NCBI RefSeq assembly: GCF_004117935.1
Contig: NZ_SDOY01000170.1
Coordinates: 1 to 64,000 of the forward strand
Reading direction: 5' to 3'
Source: Streptomyces roseicoloratus
Lineage (GTDB): Bacteria; Actinomycetota; Actinomycetes; Streptomycetales; Streptomycetaceae
Length of the DNA stretch: 64,000 nucleotides
The notes under the pieces are model-generated. The model ran no database searches. It was not told the origin of the DNA and worked only from the letters and a program-made list of their open reading frames with translations. A program made the translations under genes and the position numbers. This document shows positions 6,679 through 16,491 of this stretch, in pieces. Position 1 is the first letter of the stretch, and each line of letters opens with the position of its first letter.

Positions 6679-8958
6679 TTACGCCGCCGGCTCCGGCTCC
6701 GGCTCGTCGGCCGTCTCCGGGGCCTCCGGCTCCACCGGCGTCTTCACCGAGTCGAGCAGCAGCTGGGCCACGTCCACGACCTGCAGGCTCTCCTTCGCCT
6801 TGCCGTCGTTCTTCTTGCCGTTGACCGAGTCGGTCAGCATGACGAGGCAGAACGGGCAGGCGGTGGAGACGATGTCCGGGTTGAGGGACAGGGCCTCGTC
6901 GACGCGCTCGGTGTTGATGCGCTTGCCGATCCGCTCCTCCATCCACATCCGGGCACCACCGGCGCCGCAGCAGAAGCCGCGCTCCTTGTGGCGGTGCATC
7001 TCCTGCTGGCGCAGGCCGGGGACGGCCGACATGATCTCGCGCGGCGGCGTGTAGACCTTGTTGTGGCGGCCCAGGTAGCACGGGTCGTGGTAGGTGATGA
7101 GGCCCTCGACCGGGGTCACCGGGATCAGCTTGCCCTCGTCGATGAGGTGCTGGAGCAGCTGGGTGTGGTGGATGACCTCGTACTCGCCGCCGAGCTGCGG
7201 GTACTCGTTGGCGATGGTGTTGAAGCAGTGCGGGCAGGTCGAGACGATCTTCTTCGCCGACTTCGGCTTCTTCGTCGACTCGTCCACACCCCCGTCCTCG
7301 TCGAGGGACTCACCGAACGCCATGTTCAGCATCGCGACGTTCTCCTGGCCGAGCTGCTGGAACAGCGGCTCGTTGCCCAGGCGGCGCGGGGAGTCACCGG
7401 TGCACTTCTCGTCGCCGCCCATGATCGCGAACTTGACGCCCGCGATGTGCAGCAGCTCGGCGAAGGCCTTGGTGGTCTTCTTGGCGCGGTCCTCCAGGGC
7501 GCCGGCGCAGCCGACCCAGTAGAGGTAGTCGACCTCGCTGAGGTCCTCGATGTCCTTGCCGACGATCGGGACCTCGAAGTCGACCTCCTTGGTCCACTCG
7601 ACGCGCTGCTTCTTGGCCAGACCCCAGGGGTTGCCCTTCTTCTCCAGGTTCTTCAGCATCGTGCCGGCCTCGGACGGGAAGGCGGACTCGATCATGACCT
7701 GGTAGCGGCGCATGTCGACGATGTGGTCGATGTGCTCGATGTCGACCGGGCACTGCTCGACGCAGGCGCCGCAGGTGGTGCAGGACCACAGGACGTCCGG
7801 GTCGATGACGCCGTTCTCCTCGACGGTGCCGATGAGGGGGCGCTCGGCCTCGGCCAGGGCCGCGGCGGGGACGTCCTTCAGCTGCTCCTCGGTCGCCTTC
7901 TCGTTGCCCTCCATGTCCTTGCCGCCGCCCGCGAGCAGGTATGGCGCCTTGGCGTGCGCGTGGTCGCGCAGCGACATGATGAGGAGCTTGGGGGAGAGGG
8001 GCTTGCCGGTGTTCCAGGCGGGGCACTGCGACTGGCAGCGGCCGCACTCGGTGCAGGTGGAGAAGTCGAGCAGGCCCTTCCAGGAGAACTGCTCGACCTG
8101 GGAGACGCCGTAGACGTCGTCCTCGCCCGGGTCCTCGAAGTCGATCGGCTTGCCGCCGGTCGTCATCGGCTGGAGCGCGCCGAGGGCGGTCTCGCCGGTG
8201 GCGTTGCGCTTGAACCAGATGTTCGGGAAGCCGAGGAAGCGGTGCCAGGCCACGCCCATGTTGGTGTTGAGGGACACCACGATCATCCAGATGAACGAGG
8301 TGCTGATCTTCACCATGGCGGTGAAGTAGATCAGGGTCTGCAGCGTGGCGACGCTCAGGCCCTTGAAGGCCAGGACCAGCGGGTACGAGGCGAAGTACGC
8401 GGCCTCGTAGTGCTCCACGTGGTGGATGGCGCCCTCGAGGCCGCGCAGCACGTAGATCGCCAGGCCGATGGTGAGGATGACGTACTCGACGAAGTAGGCC
8501 TGACCGGCCTTGGAGCCGGCGAAGCGCGACTTGCGGCCGGCCCGGTTCGGGAGGCTCAGCAGGCGGATGACGATGAGCGCGGCGATGCCGAGGATCGTCA
8601 TGACGCCGATGAATTCGATGTACAGCTCGAACGGCAGGAAGCCGCCGATCACCGGAAGGGTCCAGTCCGCCTGGAAGAGCTGGCCGAAGGCCTGCGCGAG
8701 GGTCGGCGGCAGGGTCAGGAAGCCGACGGCCACGAACCAGTGGGCGAAGCCGACGATGCCCCAGCGGTTCATCCGGGTGTGGCCCAGGAACTCCCGGACC
8801 AGGGTGACGCTGCGCTGGTAGGGGTTGTCCGTGCGGGTGCCGGCCGGGACCGGCTGGCCGAGCTTGAAGTACCGGACGAACTGGCCGATGGCGCGAGCGA
8901 GCAGGGCAACGCCGACCACGGTCAGGGTCAGCGACACAATGATCGCGGCGAGTTGCAT
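6679..8958 (-). CDS. Membrane-anchored heterodisulfide reductase-like (Fe-S) protein
   Basis: 759 aa. The N-terminal third is a membrane module with about six hydrophobic helices and conserved histidines (HWFVAVGF, HHVEHYEAAYF), like the cytochrome-b-like NarI part of HdrDE-type proteins. Two [4Fe-4S] motifs follow, CTECGRCQSQCP and CTTCGACVEQCP, then two CCG (DUF3400-type) cysteine domains (STCPHCFN, YHDPCYLGRHN, GFCCGAGGARMW). The tail is acidic and Pro-rich. It should pass electrons between the quinone pool and a soluble partner; the redox partner is unknown in streptomycetes. It stands alone between terminators. The ATG at 8958 gives a canonical membrane start. Confidence 0.88.
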   Translation of the reverse strand: MQLAAIIVSLTLTVVGVALLARAIGQFVRYFKLGQPVPAGTRTDNPYQRSVTLVREFLGHTRMNRWGIVGFAHWFVAVGFLTLPPTLAQAFGQLFQADWTLPVIGGFLPFELYIEFIGVMTILGIAALIVIRLLSLPNRAGRKSRFAGSKAGQAYFVEYVILTIGLAIYVLRGLEGAIHHVEHYEAAYFASYPLVLAFKGLSVATLQTLIYFTAMVKISTSFIWMIVVSLNTNMGVAWHRFLGFPNIWFKRNATGETALGALQPMTTGGKPIDFEDPGEDDVYGVSQVEQFSWKGLLDFSTCTECGRCQSQCPAWNTGKPLSPKLLIMSLRDHAHAKAPYLLAGGGKDMEGNEKATEEQLKDVPAAALAEAERPLIGTVEENGVIDPDVLWSCTTCGACVEQCPVDIEHIDHIVDMRRYQVMIESAFPSEAGTMLKNLEKKGNPWGLAKKQRVEWTKEVDFEVPIVGKDIEDLSEVDYLYWVGCAGALEDRAKKTTKAFAELLHIAGVKFAIMGGDEKCTGDSPRRLGNEPLFQQLGQENVAMLNMAFGESLDEDGGVDESTKKPKSAKKIVSTCPHCFNTIANEYPQLGGEYEVIHHTQLLQHLIDEGKLIPVTPVEGLITYHDPCYLGRHNKVYTPPREIMSAVPGLRQQEMHRHKERGFCCGAGGARMWMEERIGKRINTERVDEALSLNPDIVSTACPFCLVMLTDSVNGKKNDGKAKESLQVVDVAQLLLDSVKTPVEPEAPETADEPEPEPAA

Positions 8959-9121
8959 GACGGGCTCCTCGAGCGGGCCTCTGCTTCGGGCCTACTAAGC
9001 GGTAACTTATTGAGTCCGTGCCGAGATTACCGGTTCGCGGGCCCGCGCTGTAGCGGAGCTCACGGTGATCTGCGTCGCTCAGGCAACCCTTGCCGTGACC
9101 CGGGCGTCCCTCGCCGGTGGC
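8959..9121. promoter_or_regulatory. Promoter region of the Fe-S protein gene
   Basis: A locally AT-rich patch (8995-9015, containing ggtaacttattgag) lies upstream of the minus-strand Fe-S gene and probably holds its promoter. I cannot assign hexamers with confidence. Confidence 0.3.
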
Positions 9122-9640
9122 TCAGGCGACCCGGGCCGCGGGGACCGGCGTCCGGGCTGCCGCGCGACGTTTACGGACTGCTGGAAGCGTACGCGCCAGG
9201 ATCGCCAGATCCATCCCGAGCCAGTGGTGGTCCACATAGTGGAGGTCGAGCAGCTCCCGCTCCTCCCACGGCAGCTCCGAGCGCCCGCTGATCTGCCACA
9301 GGCCCGTGATCCCCGGCCGTACGGAGAGCCGCCGCCGCCCGTCCCCGGTGGACTCCCGGTGGCCGGGCGCCAGCGGACACGGTCCCACCAGCGACATCCT
9401 GCCCTGTACGACGTGCAGCAGCAGGGGCAGGTTCGCGAGCGGGCTCTTCGTGCGGAAGGTCAGCATCGTGAAGATCCGGCCGCCGCGGCCCGCGACCGGG
9501 CGGCGGCGCAGGATCCCGCGGGTGCTGCCGGTCCCGAGGGTGACGGAGAGGGTGACGGCGGCGATCAGCGGGGAGAGCAGCGCCAGAAGCGCGACCCCGC
9601 CCACCAGGTCGAAGGCGCGTTTCACCGTCATCCCCGTCAT
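9122..9640 (-). CDS. Short bacterial sugar transferase (WcaJ/WbaP C-terminal type)
   Basis: 172 aa. This is the catalytic domain of polyprenyl-phosphate sugar-1-phosphate transferases: an N-terminal re-entrant helix KRAFDLVGGVALLALLSPLIA, then MLTFRTKSP, SLVGPCPL, RLSVRPGITGLWQISGRS and LDLHYVDHHW. Full-length WbaP-type enzymes add four N-terminal membrane helices that are absent here, so it is the minimal form. It would load a hexose-1-phosphate onto undecaprenyl phosphate. No other exopolysaccharide genes are nearby. The ATG at 9640 is chosen for its GGAAGGTG seven bases upstream; ATGs at 9667 and 9631 are alternatives. It is divergent from dnaK. Confidence 0.82.
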   Translation of the reverse strand: MTGMTVKRAFDLVGGVALLALLSPLIAAVTLSVTLGTGSTRGILRRRPVAGRGGRIFTMLTFRTKSPLANLPLLLHVVQGRMSLVGPCPLAPGHRESTGDGRRRLSVRPGITGLWQISGRSELPWEERELLDLHYVDHHWLGMDLAILARTLPAVRKRRAAARTPVPAARVA

Positions 9641-9760
9641 GCGCGAGCACCTTCCGGCGAGAATCATGGGATATGTCCGGACTCTCTCACGCGGGAGCCG
9701 TCGGAAGGGGAACCGACGCGCCCTGGGGAACCGTCTCTTGAGTGCCGGGCGGACCGAAGA

Positions 9761-9833
9761 GTTGAGTCGCCTCCGCTCAGGTCTGTTGACTCCCGTCCGG
9801 GCCTCGTGCATCCTTGAGTCAGTTCCACTCAAG
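9761..9833 (+). promoter_or_regulatory. dnaK promoter with HspR (HAIR) operators
   Basis: A perfect HspR-associated inverted repeat CTTGAGT-N7-ACTCAAG lies at 9813-9833, ending 22 bases before the dnaK start. A degenerate copy, GTTGAGT-N7-GCTCAGG, lies at 9761-9781, and an isolated CTTGAGT half site at 9737-9743. A fitting promoter is -35 TTGACT (9786-9791), 17-bp spacer, -10 CATCCT (9809-9814), so the perfect HAIR covers the transcription start. HspR binding here to repress the operon is established in Streptomyces. Confidence 0.88.
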
Positions 9834-9855
9834 TCAGTCAGCTGGAGGAATCGAA

Positions 9856-11696
<1,841 letters not shown>

Positions 11697-11697
<1 letters not shown>

Positions 11698-12323
11698 TGT
11701 CGGAGGAGACCCCGGGCTTCGAGGAGAAGCCCGACGTCCCCGCCGACGGCACGCCCGAGGAGACCGAGGCCGCCGAGTCCGCCGCGAAGGCGGAGGGCGC
11801 GGCCCCGGCCGGGGACGCTACGGACGTAGCCCTGCTGGCGCAGCTGGACCAGGCCCGCACCGCGCTCAACGAGCGCACGGGCGACCTCCAGCGGCTGCAG
11901 GCCGAGTACCAGAACTACCGCCGCCGCGTGGAGCGGGACCGGGTCACGGTCAAGGAGATCGCCGTCGCCGGTCTCCTGTCCGAGCTCCTTCCCGTGCTCG
12001 ACGACATCGGCCGGGCCCGGGAACACGGCGAGCTCGTGGGCGGGTTCAAGTCGGTCGCCGAGTCGCTGGAGACCGTCGCCGCCAAGATGGGTCTGCAGCA
12101 GTTCGGCAAGGAGGGCGAGCCCTTCGACCCGACGATCCACGAGGCCCTGATGCACAGCTACGCGCCGGACGTCACCGAGACGACCTGCGTGGCGATCCTG
12201 CAGCCGGGCTACAGGATCGGCGATCGTACGATCCGCCCCGCCCGTGTGGCGGTCGCCGAGCCCCAGCCGGGTGCTCAGGGCAAGGCGGAGGAGTCGGATG
12301 ACTCCGAGAAGGACAGCGAGTAA
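11697..12323 (+). CDS. grpE: Nucleotide exchange factor GrpE
   Basis: 208 aa. The N-terminal ~45 residues are acidic and disordered. A long helix follows (LNERTGDLQRLQAEYQNYRRRVERD), then LLSELLPVLDDIGRAREHGE and the beta-domain signature (FDPTIHEALMH.. to AILQPGYRIGDRTIRPARVAV). It drives ADP release from DnaK. The start codon overlaps the dnaK stop (TGATG), indicating translational coupling; dnaJ follows after 33 bases. Confidence 0.97.
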
Positions 12324-12356
12324 GAGCCGTACCCGCACGCGGGAGGAGGGACGTCG

Positions 12357-13535
12357 ATGAGCACGAAGGACTTCGTCGAGAAGGACTACTACAAGGTTCT
12401 CGGCGTCCCCAAGGACGCCACCGACGCCGAGATCAAGAAGGCGTACCGGAAGCTCGCGCGCGAGAACCATCCGGACGCCAACAAGGGCGACACCAAGGCG
12501 GAGGAGCGCTTCAAGGAGATCTCCGAGGCTAACGACGTCCTCGGTGACCCGAAGAAGCGCAAGGAGTACGACGACGCCCGCGCGCTCTTCGGCAACGGCG
12601 GCTTCCGGGCCGGCGGCCCGGGCGCGGGCGGCTCGTTCAACTTCGACCTGGGCGACCTCTTCGGCGGCGCCCAGGGCGGGGCCGGCGGCGCCGGTGGTTT
12701 CGGCGGCGGTCTCGGCGACGTCTTCGGCGGCCTCTTCAACCGGGGCGGCGGCGCGGGTACGCGGACGCAGCCGCGGCGCGGCCAGGACGTCGAGTCCGAG
12801 GTGACGCTCAGCTTCACCGAGGCCATCGAGGGCGCGACCGTGCCGCTGCGGATGTCCAGCCAGCAGCCCTGCAAGGCGTGCTCGGGCACCGGCGACAAGA
12901 ACGGCACGCCGCGGGTGTGCCCGACCTGTGTCGGCACCGGCCAGGTCTCGCGCGGCAGCGGCGGCGGCTTCTCGCTGACCGACCCGTGCGTGGACTGCAA
13001 GGGCCGCGGCCTGATCGCGGAGAACCCCTGCGAGGTCTGCAAGGGCAGCGGCCGGGCCAAGTCCTCCCGCACCATGCAGGTCCGGATCCCGGCGGGCGTC
13101 TCCGACGGCCAGCGGATCCGGCTGCGCGGGAAGGGCGCACCGGGCGAGCGCGGCGGGCCGAACGGCGATCTGTACGTCGTCGTGCACGTCGACACCCACC
13201 CGGTGTTCGGCCGCAAGGACGACAACCTCACCGTCACGGTGCCCGTCACGTTCGACGAGGCGGCGCTCGGCGGCGAGATCAGGGTGCCCACGCTGGGCGG
13301 CCCGGCGGTGACGCTGAAGCTGCCCGCCGGCACGCCCAACGGGCGCACCATGCGCGCCCGGGGCAAGGGCGCGGTCCGCAAGGACGGAACCCGCGGCGAC
13401 CTGCTGATCACGGTGGAGGTCGCGGTTCCGAAGGAGCTGGACGACAAGGCACGCGAGGCGCTGGAGACCTTCCGCGAGGCGACCGCGGGCGAGGACCCCA
13501 GGGCAGAGCTGTTCCAGGCCGCGAAGGGAGCTTGA
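12357..13535 (+). CDS. dnaJ: Chaperone DnaJ (Hsp40), type I
   Basis: 392 aa. The J domain has the HPD tripeptide in ENHPDANKG (~residue 40). A long Gly/Phe-rich linker (~80-145) precedes a cysteine-rich zinc region with four CxxCxGxG-type repeats (CKACSGTG, CPTCVGTG, CVDCKGRG, CEVCKGSG), followed by the two C-terminal substrate domains. It delivers substrates to DnaK and stimulates ATP hydrolysis. The ATG follows GGGAGGAGGG at proper spacing. hspR starts 5 bases after its stop, in the same operon. Confidence 0.97.
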   Translation: MSTKDFVEKDYYKVLGVPKDATDAEIKKAYRKLARENHPDANKGDTKAEERFKEISEANDVLGDPKKRKEYDDARALFGNGGFRAGGPGAGGSFNFDLGDLFGGAQGGAGGAGGFGGGLGDVFGGLFNRGGGAGTRTQPRRGQDVESEVTLSFTEAIEGATVPLRMSSQQPCKACSGTGDKNGTPRVCPTCVGTGQVSRGSGGGFSLTDPCVDCKGRGLIAENPCEVCKGSGRAKSSRTMQVRIPAGVSDGQRIRLRGKGAPGERGGPNGDLYVVVHVDTHPVFGRKDDNLTVTVPVTFDEAALGGEIRVPTLGGPAVTLKLPAGTPNGRTMRARGKGAVRKDGTRGDLLITVEVAVPKELDDKAREALETFREATAGEDPRAELFQAAKGA

Positions 13536-13539
13536 GGAG

Positions 13540-13989
13540 ATGGAAGGCCGCCGCCGTAATCCCTACCAGCTGACCGACGAGACCCCGGTGTACGTCATCT
13601 CGGTGGCGGCCCAGCTCTCCGGTCTCCACCCGCAGACACTGCGCCAGTACGACCGCCTCGGTCTGGTCTCGCCCGACCGCACGGCGGGCCGGGGCCGCCG
13701 CTACTCGGCCCGGGACATCGAGCTGCTCCGTCAGGTGCAGCAGCTGTCCCAGGACGAGGGCATCAACCTGGCCGGCATCAAACGCATCATCGAGCTGGAG
13801 AACCAGGTCGCGGCGCTGCAGCAGCGGGTGGCCGAGCTGTCGACCGCGGTCGAGGGCGCGGCGGCGGCGATGCGCCAGCGCGAGGCCCAGGTCCACGCCT
13901 CGTACCGGCGTGACCTGGTTCCGTACACCGATGTCCAGCAGGCGAGTGCGCTGGTGGTGTGGCGGCCGGGTCACAAGCGCGGCGAATAG
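13540..13989 (+). CDS. hspR: Heat-shock repressor HspR (MerR family)
   Basis: 149 aa. The MerR-type winged helix reads VYVISVAAQLSGLHPQTLRQYDRLGLVSPDR, with a wing GRGRRYSARDIELL. A coiled coil (~85-115, LENQVAALQQRVAEL) mediates dimerisation, and the basic C terminus VVWRPGHKRGE is typical of actinobacterial HspR. It represses its own operon and clpB through HAIR sites visible at 9761-9833 and 16409-16429, with DnaK as co-repressor in the established model. It is the last gene of the four-gene operon. Confidence 0.97.
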   Translation: MEGRRRNPYQLTDETPVYVISVAAQLSGLHPQTLRQYDRLGLVSPDRTAGRGRRYSARDIELLRQVQQLSQDEGINLAGIKRIIELENQVAALQQRVAELSTAVEGAAAAMRQREAQVHASYRRDLVPYTDVQQASALVVWRPGHKRGE

Positions 13990-14045
13990 CCCGCGCCCGG
14001 CCCGCGCCCGGCCCGCGCCGGGCTCCGGCTCCCCGAACGGCTTCC

Positions 14046-14077
14046 GAGGCCCCTTCCGCTGCGGCGGAGGGGGCCTC
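14046..14077. terminator. Terminator after hspR
   Basis: A 14-bp near-perfect stem, GAGGCCCCTTCCGC / GCGGAGGGGGCCTC, with a 4-base loop. It lies between the convergent hspR and LuxR-like genes. Confidence 0.65.
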
Positions 14078-14112
14078 ACGGGCTTTCCCGCCCCGGCGGC
14101 CGTGCGGGTGCG

Positions 14113-15117
14113 TCAGTCGTCGCGGGGCTCGTCCTGGTCCTGTTCGAGGATGCCGGACTGGGCGATGAGATAGCCGAGCTGGGCGCGGCTGCCGCTGCCG
14201 AGGGCGGCGGCGAGCTTGGCGATGTGGGCCCGGCAGGTGCGGACGTTCATGCCGAGGCGGCGGGCGATGGCCTCGTCGACGTGGCCCTCGACGAGGAGTT
14301 TGGCGATGGAGCGCTGGACGCCCCCTATGCCGTCCACGGAGGGCGTGTAGGAGGGCACCTCCTCGTCCCAGGGGACGGCGTGCAGCCAGAACTGGTCGAA
14401 GACGCCGACGAGGTACTGCACGAGGCCCTCGTGGCGCAGTTCGAGCGCCACCTGGCGGTCGCTGCGGGCCGGCACGAAGGCGACCTTCCGGTCGACGATG
14501 ATCAGCCGGTCGATGATTTCCTCGAGGGTGCGCAGTTCGAGCCCGTAGGGGGCCACGCGTTCGACGTAGGCGAGCGTGGCGGGGTGGTGCCGGGCGGTGT
14601 GCTGGTAGAGCGTGCGCATGCGGACACCGCGGTCGAGGAGCGGCTCCATGCGGCGCAGGGCCTGTTCGAGGGTGTCGGGGCGCCGGCCGCTGCCGGGCTG
14701 GATGGTGAGCAGCTCTTCCGTGCAGGCGCTGATGACCTGGTCCAGCGTCGCGTTGATGGCGCCGAGGCCTTCGAGGACGGTGATCGCGCTGCCGGTGGAG
14801 GATTCCCGGGGGCTCATCGCCATGAACGGCTCGAACGCGTCGGCGAGGGCGATGGCGTGCTGACGCCGGGTCTGGATCTCCTGCTCGATGGGGTGTATGA
14901 GCTGGTTGAGGGCCACCGACGGCGGCACCGGGTAGAGCCAATCCGCGTCGTCGGGGGTGGGGCGCAGCAGGACCAGTTCCGTGAGGCACGGTGCGGCGTC
15001 GGCTTCGGCGCGGGCGAGGCGACCCGTGCGCAGAGCCTGCGCATACAGCTCTTTGGCCACGTCGCACAGTTCGTCGCGACTGTGGTTATGTCTGGATTCG
15101 CTGGATTCTCGCCTCAT
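14113..15117 (-). CDS. LuxR-like helix-turn-helix transcriptional regulator
   Basis: 334 aa. The C terminus is a LuxR/GerE-type HTH: SIAKLLVEGHVDEAIARRLGMNVRTCRAHIAKLAAALGSGSRAQLGYLIAQSGI. The first ~250 residues form a helical, PLD-like sensory region (ELRTLEEIIDRLIIVDRKVAFVPA) without phosphoacceptor or membrane segments. This architecture is common next to streptomycete peptide and secondary-metabolite genes. The ATG at 15117 is preceded by GAGGGGGG at five bases. It is divergent from the EPSWE-repeat peptide gene with a 127-base shared promoter region, so it is the natural candidate regulator of that cassette. Confidence 0.8.
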   Translation of the reverse strand: MRRESSESRHNHSRDELCDVAKELYAQALRTGRLARAEADAAPCLTELVLLRPTPDDADWLYPVPPSVALNQLIHPIEQEIQTRRQHAIALADAFEPFMAMSPRESSTGSAITVLEGLGAINATLDQVISACTEELLTIQPGSGRRPDTLEQALRRMEPLLDRGVRMRTLYQHTARHHPATLAYVERVAPYGLELRTLEEIIDRLIIVDRKVAFVPARSDRQVALELRHEGLVQYLVGVFDQFWLHAVPWDEEVPSYTPSVDGIGGVQRSIAKLLVEGHVDEAIARRLGMNVRTCRAHIAKLAAALGSGSRAQLGYLIAQSGILEQDQDEPRDD

Positions 15118-15244
15118 TTGCACCCCCCTCAGGGTCATGAATTACAGGAACATGATGCCCGGCGTGGCTGGTGTGGGGGGCGATCGTGAGCCATCGTTTT
15201 GGACGCGGGGGGGAGGTAGTGATCAAAAGAGGTGGAGATCGGCC

Positions 15245-15463
15245 ATGACCAGGATGGTTCGTGCACTTGGCGCCATAGCCGTTGCGGCGGCTGCTCTTGG
15301 CGCACTCGCCCTGAACGGCGAGCCCTCGTGGGAGATCCCCCCGTCCCATTCCGTGGTGGCGGAGCCGAATGAGCCCTCGTGGGAGAGCACACCTGCGACC
15401 GTCGTCCTCGCATCTCCCGGTGAGCCGTCCTGGGAGTTCACCCCGGCGGGCTCGGAAGCATGA
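15245..15463 (+). CDS. Repeat peptide with three EPSWE motifs (putative precursor)
   Basis: 72 aa. Residues 1-23 look like a Sec signal or membrane leader (basic MTRMVR, then an Ala/Leu/Gly hydrophobic stretch to about residue 23). The rest is built of a 17-residue repeat: EPSWE occurs at 26-30, 43-47 and 60-64, each followed by a Pro at +2 and, in the first two, a VVA/VVLA stretch. No Cys is present. The ATG at 15245 has GGTGGAG seven bases upstream. The stop overlaps the next start (ATGA), coupling it to the Rieske-like protein. The pattern suggests a multi-copy processed peptide (modified or signalling); I recognise no described family. Confidence 0.72.
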   Translation: MTRMVRALGAIAVAAAALGALALNGEPSWEIPPSHSVVAEPNEPSWESTPATVVLASPGEPSWEFTPAGSEA

Positions 15464-15795
15464 TCGTCCCGCCGGACGACCGGTCCTTCCGCCGGGAGAT
15501 GGCCTCGGCCTACCGATCCGGGTGGCACTTCATCGATCTCGTCACGGCCATCCCCCACCGTGGTGACTCGCTGATGGTGACCCTCTTCGGGGAGCCGATC
15601 GTCGTCGCCCGTGAACAGGACGAGGACGTCCGTGCCTACCGGTGTCTTCGCCGCCCACGCGGTGCCCCTCAGCCCGTCCGCTGTGCCATCCGGTACGGCA
15701 TGATCTTCGTCAATCTCGATCAGCGCGACCACCAGTTGGTCGAGTCCCCGCTGGTCGGGACCGAGACCATCACCGCCACCCCCCGCAGTGCCTGA
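15460..15795 (+). CDS. Shrunken Rieske-like protein, cluster ligands lost
   Basis: 111 aa. The order GW..(A)IPHRGDSLMV..FGEPIVVARE..VRAYRCLRRPRGAP..QPVRCAIRYGMIFVNLD follows the N-terminal Rieske domain of ring-hydroxylating oxygenase alpha subunits. The first ligand motif CxHRG is replaced by CLRRPRG, and the part carrying CxxH appears deleted, leaving Cys62 and Cys75 only. The catalytic iron domain is also absent. It is therefore unlikely to hold a [2Fe-2S] cluster and may act as a binding or scaffold protein for the upstream repeat peptide, with which it overlaps by four bases. The homology is by eye and inferred. Confidence 0.6.
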   Translation: MIVPPDDRSFRREMASAYRSGWHFIDLVTAIPHRGDSLMVTLFGEPIVVAREQDEDVRAYRCLRRPRGAPQPVRCAIRYGMIFVNLDQRDHQLVESPLVGTETITATPRSA

Positions 15796-15826
15796 ACGAT
15801 TCCCCCGTCGTTGTAGATCGTTCAGG
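15791..15826 (+). terminator. Stem-loop overlapping the Rieske-like stop codon
   Basis: CCTGAACGAT / ATCGTTCAGG, a perfect 10-bp stem with a 16-base loop. The stop codon lies in the left arm. With the following larger hairpin it forms a double terminator. Confidence 0.5.
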
Positions 15827-15837
15827 TGCTTCCCCCA

Positions 15838-15882
15838 CACAGCGGCGCCATCGCGGACCTGAAACGCGATGGCGCCGCTGTG
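15838..15882. terminator. Very long hairpin terminator
   Basis: A perfect 18-bp stem, CACAGCGGCGCCATCGCG / CGCGATGGCGCCGCTGTG, with a 9-base loop. It lies between the convergent Rieske-like and PPOX genes and isolates the peptide cassette. Confidence 0.8.
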
Positions 15883-15956
15883 CGTCTCCGTACGGCCGTG
15901 GGCCGGCGAGGCCCCTCGCGCGCGGGAGTCCCGGACGCCGCCCGGGCCCGCGCGCC

Positions 15957-16370
15957 TCAGGCGCGGCCCATCGCCCGGGTGAGGGCGATCTCGATCACGA
16001 CCCGGTCCGGGTTCGGTGCCGGGACCCGGTCGTAGCGGGCCGCGTAACGGTCCACCGCGTCCGCGACGACCTCCGCCTCGGTGCGGATCCGCGCCACGCC
16101 CTCGAGCGTGGCCCAGCGCCCCTTGTCGACCTGGCAGACCGCGACCCGCGCGCCCTCCGGGCCCGCCGCCAGGACGTTGGCGACCTTCCGGCTGTGCTTG
16201 TTGGTGATGACCCGGGCGATGCCCTTCGCGCCGCCCTCGGGGTCGTACGTCACGCCGACCGCCACCACGTGCGGGGTGCCGTCGGGGCGGGGTGTGGTCA
16301 GCGTGCACATGTGGTACTCGCGCCAGAAGGCGAGGTACGAGTCGCTCGGCTTGCTCGGGTCGATGGCCAT
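15957..16370 (-). CDS. PPOX-class (F420/FMN) oxidoreductase family protein
   Basis: 137 aa with a split-barrel flavin/F420-binding fold. Recognisable elements are the N-terminal FWREYHMCTLTTPRPDGTPHVVAVGVTYD, VITNKHSRKVANVLA and VDKGRWATLEGVARI. This matches the PPOX-class F420-dependent oxidoreductases abundant in actinomycetes; the substrate is unknown. The ATG at 16370 gives MAIDPSKPSDSYLAFW. It is divergent from clpB, with the HAIR operator 39 bases from its start, so HspR could also affect it. Confidence 0.82.
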   Translation of the reverse strand: MAIDPSKPSDSYLAFWREYHMCTLTTPRPDGTPHVVAVGVTYDPEGGAKGIARVITNKHSRKVANVLAAGPEGARVAVCQVDKGRWATLEGVARIRTEAEVVADAVDRYAARYDRVPAPNPDRVVIEIALTRAMGRA

Positions 16371-16408
16371 GCCCCGGAAACTACTCCCGGAGGAACCGTG
16401 CGCGGTAC

Positions 16409-16429
16409 CTTGAGCGGAACGGACTCAAC
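16409..16429 (+). promoter_or_regulatory. HspR operator (HAIR) upstream of clpB
   Basis: CTTGAGC-N7-ACTCAAC matches the HAIR consensus CTTGAGT-N7-ACTCAAG with one mismatch per arm and exact spacing. It lies 63 bases before the clpB start; a possible -10, TACGCT, is at 16436-16441. clpB is a known HspR target in Streptomyces. Confidence 0.82.
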
Positions 16430-16491
16430 TTTGTGTACGCTGGAAGAGTCATAAAGAAGGAGTCGTGGATCCCGAGGAGGAGAAACCGCAC

